64,000 bases of DNA from Chryseobacterium sp. YIM B08800 (GCF_026163565.1 NZ_JAPDKN010000004.1:62001-126000), one strand, 5' to 3'. Positions 25,065 to 34,670 are shown, counted from the stretch's first letter. Numbers and translations: made by a program. Notes: a model not told the origin generated them from the letters alone.

Positions 25065-25865
25065 TTAAGAACCAAACTTTTTCAACTGCGTAAAATAATT
25101 ACTTTCTGCAAAACTTTCTTTCGCAGCACGATAACCTATATTAAATATTTGTTCTAAACGGTCTTTTTTACGTTCAAAAGTTCCGTAGCTTGACAAATCC
25201 TGAGACGAAATCAGCCAGTCGCAATGCTCAAACTTCACCTTTTCGATACGATAAGAAAGCAAATCATACGATCGGGAAACGATTGATTTTATCGTCTTTA
25301 AATCATCGATTTTAATGTTGTGAGGTGGCGAAACAAACACGCCAATCAGTTTCTCACAGTCATCACGGATAATATCTGCCGGAAAATTATTCAAAACACC
25401 TCCGTCACAGAACATTTCTTCGCCTAAAATATAAGGAGTCGTAATTCCCGGAATCGAGCATGAAGCAATAATAGCATCAGTTATTAAAAAGTTTTCATCG
25501 AAAATTTTCTCAGTTCCACCAACCAATTCGGTTGCAACAATTTTTACTTCTTTGTCAAGATCACCAATTTTCATATCATTGAAAATCGGTTTCAGATAAG
25601 TATTAAAAATTACCGAAGAAACCAAGCCAGGCTGATTGAATGTAAAATGTTTCCAATTAAAAAAATACACCGATTGAAAGAAATCTAAAATTTCTTCAGG
25701 CTTTTTTCCTATTGAATAAAGACAGCCCACAATAGAACCAGCGCTGCAACAAGCCAGAATATCTACATCAATGTTTTGTTCGTTCAAGAATTTTAATACT
25801 CCGGCATGAGCGATTCCTTTGGTACCGCCGCCTGATAAAACCAATCCTGTTTTTTCAAAGTTCAT
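25065..25865 (-). CDS. Patatin-like phospholipase
   Basis: The 266-residue protein has the patatin oxyanion loop SGGGTKGIAHAG (residues 11-22), a nucleophile elbow CCSAG with S41, and the dyad aspartate in DGG (D154). It should hydrolyse acyl esters of phospholipids or other lipids. There is no signal peptide, so it is cytosolic or membrane-peripheral. The elbow has cysteine where GxSxG usually has its first glycine. That change is tolerated in some members, but activity should not be assumed. Confidence 0.93.
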   Translation of the reverse strand: MNFEKTGLVLSGGGTKGIAHAGVLKFLNEQNIDVDILACCSAGSIVGCLYSIGKKPEEILDFFQSVYFFNWKHFTFNQPGLVSSVIFNTYLKPIFNDMKIGDLDKEVKIVATELVGGTEKIFDENFLITDAIIASCSIPGITTPYILGEEMFCDGGVLNNFPADIIRDDCEKLIGVFVSPPHNIKIDDLKTIKSIVSRSYDLLSYRIEKVKFEHCDWLISSQDLSSYGTFERKKDRLEQIFNIGYRAAKESFAESNYFTQLKKFGS

Positions 25866-25941
25866 TAAATAAATGTAAGAAAAACATCTTTAAACATCAC
25901 ATTTAAGGAATCTAAATATTTTGTTAATTATTTAAAAGGAA

Positions 25942-25966
25942 AAACCACAGACAATAGCTGTGGTTT
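25942..25966 (-). terminator. Rho-independent terminator
   Basis: AAACCACAG (25942-25950) pairs with CTGTGGTTT (25958-25966). On the minus strand a U-rich run follows, so it terminates the PH-domain gene. The stem is almost the same as that at 26935-26961. Confidence 0.85.
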
Positions 25967-25990
25967 AGTTTTATAAATAGAATTGAAAAG

Positions 25991-26605
25991 TTAATTATTA
26001 ATATACTTTTCAAAAATTTTAGAGAAATCTTTTTGGGTGTATCTGTCAAAACTATTGGTATTCCAGGCAAAAATATATTCGTTGATCGCCTTTAATTCCT
26101 GACTTTTAGAAACATTTTCCTGCTTTCCTGATGCCACACTCGTTATTGCTTTCTGAATACTGTCATTAGAAAAATTTAATAATGAATGATTGTGATGAAC
26201 TTCCTGCTGAATCGCTAAAAGTGCCTTATACAAATCTTTTAACTGATCAATCTGACCTTTTGCAACACTAATCATCAAAGGAACATTCCCGATATTAAAT
26301 GAAATTTCAACATCCAAATCAATGGTTCCTGCAGTCTGCAATGCGATATTTGAAAAAGGAAACTGATAATATTCGTATCTCTTTAAAACTCTCTTTTTAT
26401 CCAATGCACTTGCTCCGTCGATGTGAATTAAAGCTCTGTTGGTAAAGCAATATTCATCTCTTTTAGATTTAATTAAAAAGAATATTTTCTCATTATCCTC
26501 AGATAAAATATAATCATCAGAATCTACTTTATCATAATCCTGAGATGGAATAATTTTACCGATATCACCTAACCCTAAAGCTTCTGCAGCTAATTTTTTA
26601 AACAT
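25991..26605 (-). CDS. Bacterial PH-domain protein, YvbH type
   Basis: The 204-residue protein starts MFKKLAAEALGLGDIGKIIP and continues with DNEKIFFLIKSKRDEYCFTNRALI, closely matching the bPH_1/YvbH family. The PH-like barrel covers about residues 25-125 and a helical oligomerisation tail covers 125-204. Family members are cytosolic and of unknown biochemical role. It is a single-gene unit with its own terminator and no obvious functional neighbours. Confidence 0.9.
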   Translation of the reverse strand: MFKKLAAEALGLGDIGKIIPSQDYDKVDSDDYILSEDNEKIFFLIKSKRDEYCFTNRALIHIDGASALDKKRVLKRYEYYQFPFSNIALQTAGTIDLDVEISFNIGNVPLMISVAKGQIDQLKDLYKALLAIQQEVHHNHSLLNFSNDSIQKAITSVASGKQENVSKSQELKAINEYIFAWNTNSFDRYTQKDFSKIFEKYINN

Positions 26606-26724
26606 AAAATTTGTACTTTATTAAGTGGATAAAATTAATAAAATATGCGAGATAAAAATGAAAAAAAATTATCCTGGATTCTATTCAAATTTGACTAGAT
26701 ATTAAAATCTTTATTTATTTTTTG

Positions 26725-26880
26725 ACGCAAAGATTTTCTTTAAAGACTTAATTATTTAAGTGAACAAAGAAGAATCAACAAGTTGATTTGATGAAGCTGT
26801 GTTTTCAAGCTTCGCAAAGCAAATATTACTTACCTTTGCTTCCTAAAAATTATGGATAAAATAGAATTAAAACTTTGCGT
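26725..26880. repeat. 156-base element with ACGCAAAG inverted ends
   Basis: The element begins ACGCAAAG (26725-26732) and ends CTTTGCGT (26873-26880). Inside are shorter dyads such as AATCAAC/GTTGATT and GAAGC/GCTTC. A second element of almost the same length (158 bases) with the same ends lies at 45972-46129. No open reading frame is carried, so it resembles a MITE-like or REP-like interspersed element. Confidence 0.65.
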
Positions 26881-26934
26881 TTAAAAGTAATAAAAATTTT
26901 AAATATCAAAATTTAAATAAACCATTAAAAAGAA

Positions 26935-27004
26935 AAAACCACAGACAAAATCTGTGGTTTTGATATTGATAAACTTTGTCAAAGATTTTCAACTTTGACA
27001 AAGT
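26935..27004 (-). terminator. Two tandem hairpins terminating lpdA
   Basis: The first hairpin met after lpdA is 26973-26984 with 26993-27004 (ACTTTGTCAAAG, 12-bp perfect stem). The second is 26935-26945 with 26951-26961 (AAAACCACAGA, 11-bp stem), followed on the minus strand by a U-rich run. The second is the likely terminator. The rest of 26606-27009 holds the 156-base repeat. Confidence 0.88.
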
Positions 27005-27009
27005 AAATA

Positions 27010-28398
27010 TTAAATGTGAATCACTTCACCGTAAGCAGCGGCAGCAGCTTCCATAATTGCTTCAGAAACTGTTGGATGCGGGTGAATAGATTTAATAATT
27101 TCGTGACCAGTAGTTTCAAGTTTTCTAGCAACAACAGCTTCAGCAACCATATCAGTTACCCCTTCTCCAATCATGTGACAACCTAACCACTCACCGTATT
27201 TAGCGTCAAAAATTACTTTGATGAAACCATCTGTGTTTCCGTTTGCAGTAGCTTTTCCACTTGCAGAAAGAGGGAATTTACCCACTTTAAGCTCGTAACC
27301 TTTTTCTTTAGCCTGCTTTTCTGTAAGACCAACTGAAGCAACTTCCGGGTGACAGTAAGTACATCCAGGAATATTACCATAGTCGATTTTCTCAACGTGC
27401 ATTCCTTTGATTTTTTCTACACAAGTAATACCTTCAGCAGAAGCAACGTGTGCCAAAGCCTGAGTTGGGATAATATCTCCGATTGCATAGTAACCAGGAA
27501 CTGAAGTTTCATACCATTCATTTACTAAAACTCTGCCTTTATCTGTTTGAATTCCCACTTCTTCAAGACCAATGTTCTCGATGTTTGCAGCAATTCCTAC
27601 AGCAGAAAGCAAGATATCAGCTTCAAGAGTTACGTTTCCGTTTGCAGTTTTTACAGTAGCTTTCACACCGTTTCCACTTGTGTCAACACTTTCTACAGAA
27701 GCATTTGTCATGATTTCAATCCCTGATTTCTTAAGAGATTTTTCTAAGTGCTTAGAAATATCCTCATCTTCTACAGGAACGATATTTGGTAAAAATTCTA
27801 CAACAGTTACTTTTGTACCCATTGTGTTATAAAAATCAGCAAATTCTACTCCGATAGCTCCAGAACCTACAACAATCATAGATTTTGGCTGCTCAGGAAG
27901 AGATAATGCCTGTCTGTATCCGATTACTTTTTTACCGTCTTGAGGTAAGTTTGGTAACTCTCTAGAACGAGCTCCTGTAGCCAAAATAATGTGAGTTCCT
28001 GTATATTCAGCTACTTTTCCTTCTTTATCTGTAACAGAAACTTTTTTACCCTTTTGTACTTTTGCAGTTCCTAAAATTACATCAATTTTGTTCTTTTTCA
28101 TCAAGAACTCAATTCCTTTGCTCATTTTAGAAGCAACGCCACGGCTTCTCTGAATAACGTTTGGAAACTCAAAACTAGCTTCTACTTTATTCAAACCATA
28201 GTCTTCTGCATGATTAATATAATGAAAAACCTGAGCCGACTTCAACAAAGCTTTCGTTGGAATACATCCCCAGTTAAGGCAAATCCCTCCTAAGTTTTCT
28301 TTCTCGATAATTGCAGTTTTGAAACCCAATTGTGCCGCTCTGATTGCTGTAACATATCCACCAGGACCACTTCCGATGACAATAATATCGTAATTCAT
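27010..28398 (-). CDS. lpdA: Dihydrolipoyl dehydrogenase (E3)
   Basis: E3 reoxidises the lipoyl groups of 2-oxoacid dehydrogenase complexes and reduces NAD+. The 462-residue protein has the FAD motif GSGPGGYVTA (residues 9-18), the redox disulfide C40/C45 in GGICLNWGCIPTK, the NAD motif GSGAIGVEFA and the C-terminal HPHPTVSE with the catalytic histidine-glutamate pair. It is monocistronic with its own terminators. It could serve the fused E1 encoded at 49258-51690 as well as other complexes. Confidence 0.97.
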   Translation of the reverse strand: MNYDIIVIGSGPGGYVTAIRAAQLGFKTAIIEKENLGGICLNWGCIPTKALLKSAQVFHYINHAEDYGLNKVEASFEFPNVIQRSRGVASKMSKGIEFLMKKNKIDVILGTAKVQKGKKVSVTDKEGKVAEYTGTHIILATGARSRELPNLPQDGKKVIGYRQALSLPEQPKSMIVVGSGAIGVEFADFYNTMGTKVTVVEFLPNIVPVEDEDISKHLEKSLKKSGIEIMTNASVESVDTSGNGVKATVKTANGNVTLEADILLSAVGIAANIENIGLEEVGIQTDKGRVLVNEWYETSVPGYYAIGDIIPTQALAHVASAEGITCVEKIKGMHVEKIDYGNIPGCTYCHPEVASVGLTEKQAKEKGYELKVGKFPLSASGKATANGNTDGFIKVIFDAKYGEWLGCHMIGEGVTDMVAEAVVARKLETTGHEIIKSIHPHPTVSEAIMEAAAAAYGEVIHI

Positions 28399-28507
28399 TA
28401 GCTTAAAATTTTTATGCGAATTTAAGGAAAAATATTGGATGTTTTACGTTTCTGAAAATTCGTGAAGCAATGCATAACGAACATGGTTTTCATTTAATTA
28501 TAAACAA

Positions 28508-28537
28508 AAAAGAGAACACAAAAACGTATTCTCTTTT
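28508..28537 (-). terminator. Rho-independent terminator of the small secreted-protein gene
   Basis: AAAAGAGAA (28508-28516) pairs with TTCTCTTTT (28529-28537) around a 12-base loop. On the minus strand it follows the 87-residue secreted protein gene. Confidence 0.75.
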
Positions 28538-28615
28538 AATAAATTTATTGAATAGTAAAAATATCGTAAAATTAAACAGTTGTTCAAATTTTCATTTTTA
28601 CCATATTTTGTACAT

Positions 28616-28879
28616 CTATTTGGCAGATCTCAACAATTTCTTTTCGTTTTGATAACGTACGTTTAAAGCTTTAAGCTGATCTTGTTTCATTTTTTTGGTA
28701 GCAACCGGATGATTTATGATCAGTTTTTTTTCAGTATTGTACCTTTTATTTAACTCATTCAGTTTACTGTTGTATAATTGTGTTTTCGAAGGATGTGGCG
28801 GCGGAGTTGGATGTTTTTGTGCTACAACACCTGTTGACAATCCTACTAACAAAATGGTTGATATCAATAGCTTTTTCAT
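28616..28879 (-). CDS. Small secreted protein of unknown function
   Basis: The 87-residue protein has a signal peptide (residues 1-20, cleavage after VVAQ). A PTPPPHP proline-histidine linker is followed by a lysine-rich helical tail with two related stretches (LNELNKRYNTEKKLI and LKALNVRYQNEKKLL). The repeat suggests a short coiled coil or helical hairpin. No family is recognised. It is a single gene with its own terminator. Confidence 0.8.
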   Translation of the reverse strand: MKKLLISTILLVGLSTGVVAQKHPTPPPHPSKTQLYNSKLNELNKRYNTEKKLIINHPVATKKMKQDQLKALNVRYQNEKKLLRSAK

Positions 28880-28976
28880 AACATTTAATTTTTTTGAATG
28901 ATTTTAAGATTAATTAATTTCATTCTGGTTTAAAGTGATTATTACAGATATCGTACCATATTTTTATATCCTCAAT

Positions 28977-31640
28977 TTATTGAACTTCAATATTCTGTTT
29001 TAAAGGAAGATTTTTAGAAGAATTTCCTACAAAAATTCTGTAGGTTCCTTTTTCCACGATCCAGTTCATTTTCTCATCTAAAAACTGTAGTTCTTTCACA
29101 GGAACTTCAATCGAGATCTGTTTAGACTCTCCCGGTTTTAAAAATACTTTTTTAAATCCTTTCAATTCAATAATCGGTCTTGAAACTGAAGCCAGCAAAT
29201 CTTTTACATACAATTGAACAACTTCACTTCCTGCTTTTGAGCCAGTATTTTTTACAGTTACTTTTGCAATAACAGTTTCATTTTCAGAATATTTCGTTTG
29301 ATTTAATTGTAAATCAGAAATTTCGAAAGTCGTATAACTCAATCCAAAACCAAACGGATACAATGGCTCACCGCTTAAATCATGATAATCATTTCCTCTT
29401 CCTGTCGGATGATGATTATATGTTAAAGGCAACTGACCTTCCTCGATTGGAAACGTAATCGGTAATTTCCCTGAAGGATTTTCTGCTCCAAAAAGAACTT
29501 TTGCAATTGCATTTCCACCTTCTTCTCCGGGGTACCAAACATCTAAAATCGCTCCTACTTTATCTTTCCAATCGGTCGTTTTTATCGCAGAACCGCCGAC
29601 CAAAACAACTGTTGTCGGTTTATTTAACTTTGAAACTTCATGAATAAATTTTTCCTGGTTTCCCGGAAGACTCAAAGAAGAACGATCCTGAAATTCACCT
29701 TCATGAATTCCTGTTGTAACGATAATGTAATCTGCATTTTGAGCCAATTGTAAAGCATCATTAAACTCTTTTTGATAATAGTTCAAACCATAATTCCAGA
29801 TCAGTTCTATATTTGCTTCTCCCCTATTTTCATGAAACTCAATAACAATATCAGATCTTTGACCTTTATTAAGATTAAGCTCAACCGTTTTTGTTGAATA
29901 ACTCAGCTTTTCCCAATTATCAATTAATAATTTTCCATTTAAATACAATCTGAAACCATCATTTCCACGAAGTCCCAATTGATATTTTCCTGAACTTGGA
30001 GCTTCCAGTTTTCCTGTCCAACGAACGCTGTAATTGTCTGGCTGCAGTTTTTCAGGATTTGGAGAATATAAGGTCCACTTGAAATTCAATTGTTCGTCCT
30101 GTTTTTCAAAAGCAGGATTTCCTTTTAAATCTGAATTAGAAAAATAATTTCCTTTTAATCCTTTTTTATTTTCGAAAGATAAAAACTCTGTAGGAATCGT
30201 GACAAAATTCTTTAGATTCCAATCGATTCCTTTTGAATAAGTGATCTCAATATTTTTATTTTTAACGAAATTTTTAATTCCATCTAAAATACTTACTTTC
30301 TTATTTCCCGGACCGGAATAACCTCCCAATCTTGCATCAACCGCATCGGTTCCAACAACCAAAATCTTTTTATACTTTTCAGAAACCGGAAGCGTTTTGT
30401 TATTATTTTGAAGCAAAACAAAAGATTCAACAGCAGCTTTTTCTGCTAAAGGTTTATGATTAATTTTCTTTAATTCTTCAATATTTTTATTTGATACGTA
30501 AGGATTTTCAAACAAACCCAGTTCAAATTTCGCTCTTAAAACTCTTGCAACCGCATCATCAATTCTTTCCTTCGAAATTCGTCCATCCAAAAATGGCAGA
30601 ATAAACAATTTATAATGTTGATATTCGGTCTGGAAAATCACATCAAGTCCCGCATTGATCGCCTGTGCAGAAGCGTCATCATAATCTTTTGCTGTAAAAT
30701 GCAGAACATTTGCTCCACCAACCGCACTTGCATCGCTGATAACGAAACCTTTGAAATTCCATTCATTTTTTAATTTTTCGGTCAACAGCCAATGATTTGC
30801 CGTAGAAGGTCTTCCATCCAATAAATTATAAGAAGTCATCACCGAACGACTTTTCCCTTGAGTAAAGGCTTTTTGAAAAGGAACTAAATGTGTTTCTTCC
30901 AAATATCTTTTGCTCCAGTGAATTGGATAAGAATCACGACCGCCTTCGCCAACATTTGCCAGAAAATGTTTTGGAGTGGTAATAATCCCCTGATTTTCAA
31001 AAGAACTGACGAAATTCACGCCCATCACGGAGGTCAAAAATGGGTCTTCACCATAAGTTTCCTCAGTTCTTCCCCATCGAACATCACTCGCCAAATTAAC
31101 AACCGGAGTTAAAATCTGACGAATTCCTCTCAATTTTGATTCTTTTGCAATGGCTGTCGAAACTTCTTTCATTAACTCAGGATTGAAGGTTGCCGACAAA
31201 CCGATCGCCTGTGGAAAAGCGGTTGCGCCTTCACGCATCAATCCATGTAAGGCTTCGTCAAAAGGGATAATCGGAATTCCCAATCGGGATTCTTCCACAA
31301 AATATTTTTGAATGGCATTTATTTTTTTCGCTAGTCTTTCCGCATCTTCATTCGCATTATATTTCAACAATTGTCCGGCAGCTCCACCGCCTTGATTTCC
31401 TGCACTCACCTGCAATCCGAAAATTCCGTGGGAATATTGACCTTTCGGAACATTATCTAAATCTCCGGGAATCATAAAACACTGCCAGAATTTTTCTTCA
31501 GGCGTCATGCGTTTCAGTAAATCCTGAACTCTAGCTTCAGTGGGTTGTTTTGGGTCTTTATATAAGGGTTTTTGAGCGGTAATAAATGTTGTGCTCAATA
31601 ATGAAATTACTGTAATTTTAAATCTGAGTTTAAAAAGCAT
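28977..31640 (-). CDS. Glycoside hydrolase family 3 beta-glucosidase with PA14 domain
   Basis: The 887-residue enzyme has a signal peptide (residues 1-22). The GH3 N-terminal barrel (about 35-390) carries the nucleophile D303 in GFVISDAS. The GH3 C-terminal domain is interrupted by a PA14 module (about 490-640, with LKGNYFSNSDLKG and GNDGFRLYLNGKLL). A fibronectin-like end contains PFGFGLSYTTF. GH3 enzymes with a PA14 insert remove terminal beta-linked sugars. It lies 245 bases downstream of an alpha-fucosidase gene, suggesting joint use of a fucosylated glycan. No SusC/SusD pair is nearby. The DNA between the two carries repeats. Confidence 0.95.
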   Translation of the reverse strand: MLFKLRFKITVISLLSTTFITAQKPLYKDPKQPTEARVQDLLKRMTPEEKFWQCFMIPGDLDNVPKGQYSHGIFGLQVSAGNQGGGAAGQLLKYNANEDAERLAKKINAIQKYFVEESRLGIPIIPFDEALHGLMREGATAFPQAIGLSATFNPELMKEVSTAIAKESKLRGIRQILTPVVNLASDVRWGRTEETYGEDPFLTSVMGVNFVSSFENQGIITTPKHFLANVGEGGRDSYPIHWSKRYLEETHLVPFQKAFTQGKSRSVMTSYNLLDGRPSTANHWLLTEKLKNEWNFKGFVISDASAVGGANVLHFTAKDYDDASAQAINAGLDVIFQTEYQHYKLFILPFLDGRISKERIDDAVARVLRAKFELGLFENPYVSNKNIEELKKINHKPLAEKAAVESFVLLQNNNKTLPVSEKYKKILVVGTDAVDARLGGYSGPGNKKVSILDGIKNFVKNKNIEITYSKGIDWNLKNFVTIPTEFLSFENKKGLKGNYFSNSDLKGNPAFEKQDEQLNFKWTLYSPNPEKLQPDNYSVRWTGKLEAPSSGKYQLGLRGNDGFRLYLNGKLLIDNWEKLSYSTKTVELNLNKGQRSDIVIEFHENRGEANIELIWNYGLNYYQKEFNDALQLAQNADYIIVTTGIHEGEFQDRSSLSLPGNQEKFIHEVSKLNKPTTVVLVGGSAIKTTDWKDKVGAILDVWYPGEEGGNAIAKVLFGAENPSGKLPITFPIEEGQLPLTYNHHPTGRGNDYHDLSGEPLYPFGFGLSYTTFEISDLQLNQTKYSENETVIAKVTVKNTGSKAGSEVVQLYVKDLLASVSRPIIELKGFKKVFLKPGESKQISIEVPVKELQFLDEKMNWIVEKGTYRIFVGNSSKNLPLKQNIEVQ

Positions 31641-31665
31641 TGTAAATAGTTTGGTTTAAAATCAG

Positions 31666-31842
31666 TTCTTTTGTCTTGAAACAAAAGAACCAAAAATTCA
31701 AGACTTGGAACTCTCCGCTAAAAATTAAAATTTAATCCTAAAATTCCCAAAACTTGCGCGAATTCAATATACTTTCTTCGGTTCAATATTTGTGTCGCGC
31801 TTCAAACAATGGGAATTTCTTAACGGATTAAGTTTTAATTTT
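31666..31842. repeat. Palindromic intergenic elements between GH29 and GH3 genes
   Basis: A hairpin GTTCTTTTGT (31666-31675) with ACAAAAGAAC (31682-31691) is followed by a 121-base imperfect palindrome. Its arms at 31722-31739 and 31825-31842 match at 17 of 18 bases (AAAATTAAAATTTAATCC and complement). The interior again folds, with GCGCGA and TCGCGC facing each other across a TTCGG loop region. It holds no reading frame and fills most of the gap. Confidence 0.65.
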
Positions 31843-31885
31843 CTTAACGCTTCGATTTCCTAGATCACTTTAATTACAAATTCAA

Positions 31886-33328
31886 CTATTGTGTAATTTG
31901 AATTACGGTTGAATATTTTAATTGAGTTCTTTCTTTTGGTAAAGTAACTTCAATTGAATTTCCTGTTGTTTTCCATTGAATTTTATTTTTTAAACCTAAA
32001 ATTTTCAAAGATTTTGGTTTAAAATTTTCAGGAATTGAGAAGCTTAAACTTGATGGTGACTGATAATTTTTGTTATCTTCTAAATGGAAAACATTCACTG
32101 TTTTACCGTCTTTACTTTGAGTATAATAAAAATTTCCTTCGTGATAAGGAGCTATGCTTCTTGTTGCGAAAACTGCAGATTGATTGTCATTCATCCAAGC
32201 TGAAATCTCTTTTAATCTTTCATAAACAATTGCATCATAATCTCCGTTTGGTCCGGGAGCAATATTCATCAGGTAATTTCCACCTCTTGAAATAATTTTA
32301 ACTAAAGTTTCAATGATTTTTTGAGATGATTTGTAATTGTCATTGGGAACATAAGAAAATGAATCCCCCATCGTAATACAGCTCTCCCAAGGAATTGTAA
32401 GAGGCTTTTCGGGAACGGCTTGTTCGGGAGTTACATAATTTTCCCATTTTCCGGGAACGGTGCGGTCTACAATGATAATTCCTGATTGATTTTTGCGAGC
32501 CATCGTCCCGATTTTATCCATTTCGATATCCTGTTCAACTTTAATGGTTCTTTGCCATTCAACATTCGGATCGATTGTGTGAAACGGGCGAACCCAACCT
32601 CCATCTAACCAAAGAATATCGACTTTACCGTAGTTTGAAGTAATTTCGTTGAGTTGATTAAAGGTGAAATTTTTGAAACTATTCCATCTTTCTGGATATT
32701 TTTTAGGGTCATAATTCACATTTCTATCTTTTGGCGGGAAATATGACCACCAATAATCATCAGAATGCCAATCGGGTTTTGAAAAATAGGCTCCGATTTT
32801 AAAACCATCATTTCGAAATGTATTGAAAATTTCCTTTGTCACGTCCGCTTTTGGATTTTTTGAAAAAGGAGTTTTTGAAGAAGTAACTTTGTAATCAGAC
32901 TGCTTCGTATCAAACATCGCAAAACCATCATGATGCTTTGTAGTAAAAACCACATATTTCATACCCGCTTTCTTTGCTGCATCTGCCCACTTTTGAGGGT
33001 TAAACTGAGTCGGATTAAAAGTTTTCTGTAGATTTTCATAATTTTCTACATATTCGTTGTATGACTTTCCGTGTTCGGGTTTACGCTGCGTCCACGATTC
33101 ATCTTCAGGACAAAGACTCCAACTTTCAACAATTCCCCATTGACTGTAGGTTCCCCAATGCATGAACAAACCAAATTTTAAATCTTGCCAGTTTTCAAGA
33201 TTTTGAATAACTAAAGGATCTGTAGGTTTTTGATAACCATCGGAAACGTTGTGTGCCTGTGAAAAAAAAGTGGTTGAGATGAGTAATGATGAGAAAAATA
33301 AGGTTTTCGTTTTTGGCTTGGTGAACAT
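31886..33328 (-). CDS. Alpha-L-fucosidase, glycoside hydrolase family 29
   Basis: The 480-residue enzyme has an N-terminal signal sequence (about residues 1-25). The GH29 barrel contains LKFGLFMHWGTYS (50-62), KYVVFTTKHHDGFAMFD (124-140) and the nucleophile D242 in VDILWLDGGW. A smaller C-terminal beta-sandwich follows from about residue 395. It releases alpha-linked L-fucose from glycans in the periplasm or at the surface. The same-strand GH3 gene downstream suggests a small glycan-degrading pair. Confidence 0.96.
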   Translation of the reverse strand: MFTKPKTKTLFFSSLLISTTFFSQAHNVSDGYQKPTDPLVIQNLENWQDLKFGLFMHWGTYSQWGIVESWSLCPEDESWTQRKPEHGKSYNEYVENYENLQKTFNPTQFNPQKWADAAKKAGMKYVVFTTKHHDGFAMFDTKQSDYKVTSSKTPFSKNPKADVTKEIFNTFRNDGFKIGAYFSKPDWHSDDYWWSYFPPKDRNVNYDPKKYPERWNSFKNFTFNQLNEITSNYGKVDILWLDGGWVRPFHTIDPNVEWQRTIKVEQDIEMDKIGTMARKNQSGIIIVDRTVPGKWENYVTPEQAVPEKPLTIPWESCITMGDSFSYVPNDNYKSSQKIIETLVKIISRGGNYLMNIAPGPNGDYDAIVYERLKEISAWMNDNQSAVFATRSIAPYHEGNFYYTQSKDGKTVNVFHLEDNKNYQSPSSLSFSIPENFKPKSLKILGLKNKIQWKTTGNSIEVTLPKERTQLKYSTVIQITQ

Positions 33329-33637
33329 GAAGTTTAGTTTTTGCTAATTTAATGTTTCACCATAAATTTTTAACCACAAAAAACACAAAAGTTTTTATAC
33401 ACATACTTTGAAGCTTAATTCTGCGCTTGAAAAGTTCAAAAAAGAGTTGGAATTAATTGAAATTAATAATGTGACGACTTAATTTTAACACATAAGTCAC
33501 AAAGTTTTTAGTTTTAAATGTTTGAAAATATTTTAGAGCACATCAATTTGAAAATCGGAGATTTTCTGGGCAATGTTTTCTAAGACAAATATTTTAAATC
33601 TGTGAAAATCTGCGGAATCTGTGGGATATTAATTATC
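33329..33637. other. 309-base intergenic region with direct repeats
   Basis: No gene is seen. The stretch TTAACCACAAAAAACACAAA near 33370 resembles the left end of the 159-base element at 47531, and a related TTTTAACACATAAGTCACAA lies about 114 bases later in the same orientation. The end (33598-33626) carries AATCTGTGAAAATCTGCGG and AATCTGTGGG, again a short direct repetition. It appears to be decayed interspersed-repeat DNA. Confidence 0.5.
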
Positions 33638-34531
33638 TTAAATCAAATTTTCAAAAGCTATTTCTACATTTGGGTGTATAAATTCAAAACCGTTTTCTAT
33701 TAATTTTTCAGGATAAACATTTCTGCTTTTGAGGAGTAATTCCGTTTCTGTTTTTAAGAATATCGATGCGATTTCCAGTTGCCAAAATGCAGCATTTAAA
33801 CCAAAGGGAATTTTCATTTCTTTTCTTAATTTTCGCATAAATTCTTCATTAGACAAAGGATTTGGAGCAGTCACATTAATTTCTCCTGAAAGATTTTTAT
33901 TCTCAATAATATATTCTACAGCTTTGCAAAAATCATCAATATGAATCCAGCTTATGTTTTGATTTCCTCTTCCCTGTTTTCCGCCTAAACCCAATTTTGT
34001 AATCAATTTTAATTTTGGAAAAGCGCCTCCATTATTTCCCAAAACAATCGATGTTCTTAATGCAACTTTTCTGGTGTCTTTATTTTCAGTTTTAAAAAAT
34101 TCTTTTTCCCAGCTTTTACAGATATTCATTGAAAAATCGTCGCCGATTATGCCATTTTCTTCTCTATTTAATTGCGTTTCTGAATGAATATAAATGGTTG
34201 CCGAACTTGCATTCAACCAAACTTCAGGCTTATTAACACACTGATCAACTGCTTGTTGAAGCACTTTTGTGCTGTTAATTCTTGAATCGTAAATTTCCTG
34301 TTTGTTTTTGTCTGTGTATCGACAATCGACAGATTTTCCCGCTAAGTTGATTAAAACATCTGAATTTTCAAGCAAATTTTTCCATTCACCCAACGTTTTT
34401 GCATCCCACAAAATTTCGTTTTTACGTTTCGGATTTCTCGTTAAAATATAGACTTGATTTCCTTTTTCAGTAAAATATTTTTCGAGATTTTTTCCGAGGA
34501 AACCGGTTCCGGCAGCGATGATTATTTTCAT
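33638..34531 (-). CDS. TIGR01777-type epimerase (SDR family)
   Basis: The 297-residue protein has an NAD(P)-binding start GTGFLGKNL (residues 8-16), the family stretch NLAGKSVDCRYTDKNK (62-77) and a C-terminal DUF1731-like end. Members are SDR39U1-type NADP-dependent enzymes with unknown substrates. It is the last gene of a same-strand run that includes DUF2071, SRPBCC, a desaturase and a DCC-type protein. Similar sets containing TIGR01777 proteins are often linked to membrane-lipid or stress functions. That link is an inference. Confidence 0.92.
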   Translation of the reverse strand: MKIIIAAGTGFLGKNLEKYFTEKGNQVYILTRNPKRKNEILWDAKTLGEWKNLLENSDVLINLAGKSVDCRYTDKNKQEIYDSRINSTKVLQQAVDQCVNKPEVWLNASSATIYIHSETQLNREENGIIGDDFSMNICKSWEKEFFKTENKDTRKVALRTSIVLGNNGGAFPKLKLITKLGLGGKQGRGNQNISWIHIDDFCKAVEYIIENKNLSGEINVTAPNPLSNEEFMRKLRKEMKIPFGLNAAFWQLEIASIFLKTETELLLKSRNVYPEKLIENGFEFIHPNVEIAFENLI

Positions 34532-34560
34532 TGGATTTTATTTTAGTTCTTGGTTGTTGG

Positions 34561-34630
34561 TTGTTGGTTGCTAGTTGATGGTTGTGTAAGATGCTTCGAC
34601 TTCGCTCAGCATGACATTTCTAATACTAAC
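34561..34630. repeat. 70-base interspersed element, copy A
   Basis: This copy runs from TTGTTGGTTGCTAGTTGATGG to CTAATACTAAC and contains the hairpin ATGCT(TCGAC...)AGCAT. A second copy at 35401-35468 shares both ends and the TGCTTCGAC core in the same orientation, with a changed loop. It lies between the DUF2071 and epimerase genes. Confidence 0.75.
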
Positions 34631-34670
34631 TTCTTTAAAAATTTACAACTTACTTTTTATTTGGCTCTTT

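Noticed and set aside
28470..28652. Possible 60-residue gene on the plus strand
   Set aside because: It runs through a terminator hairpin and into the convergent secreted-protein gene. The composition looks random.
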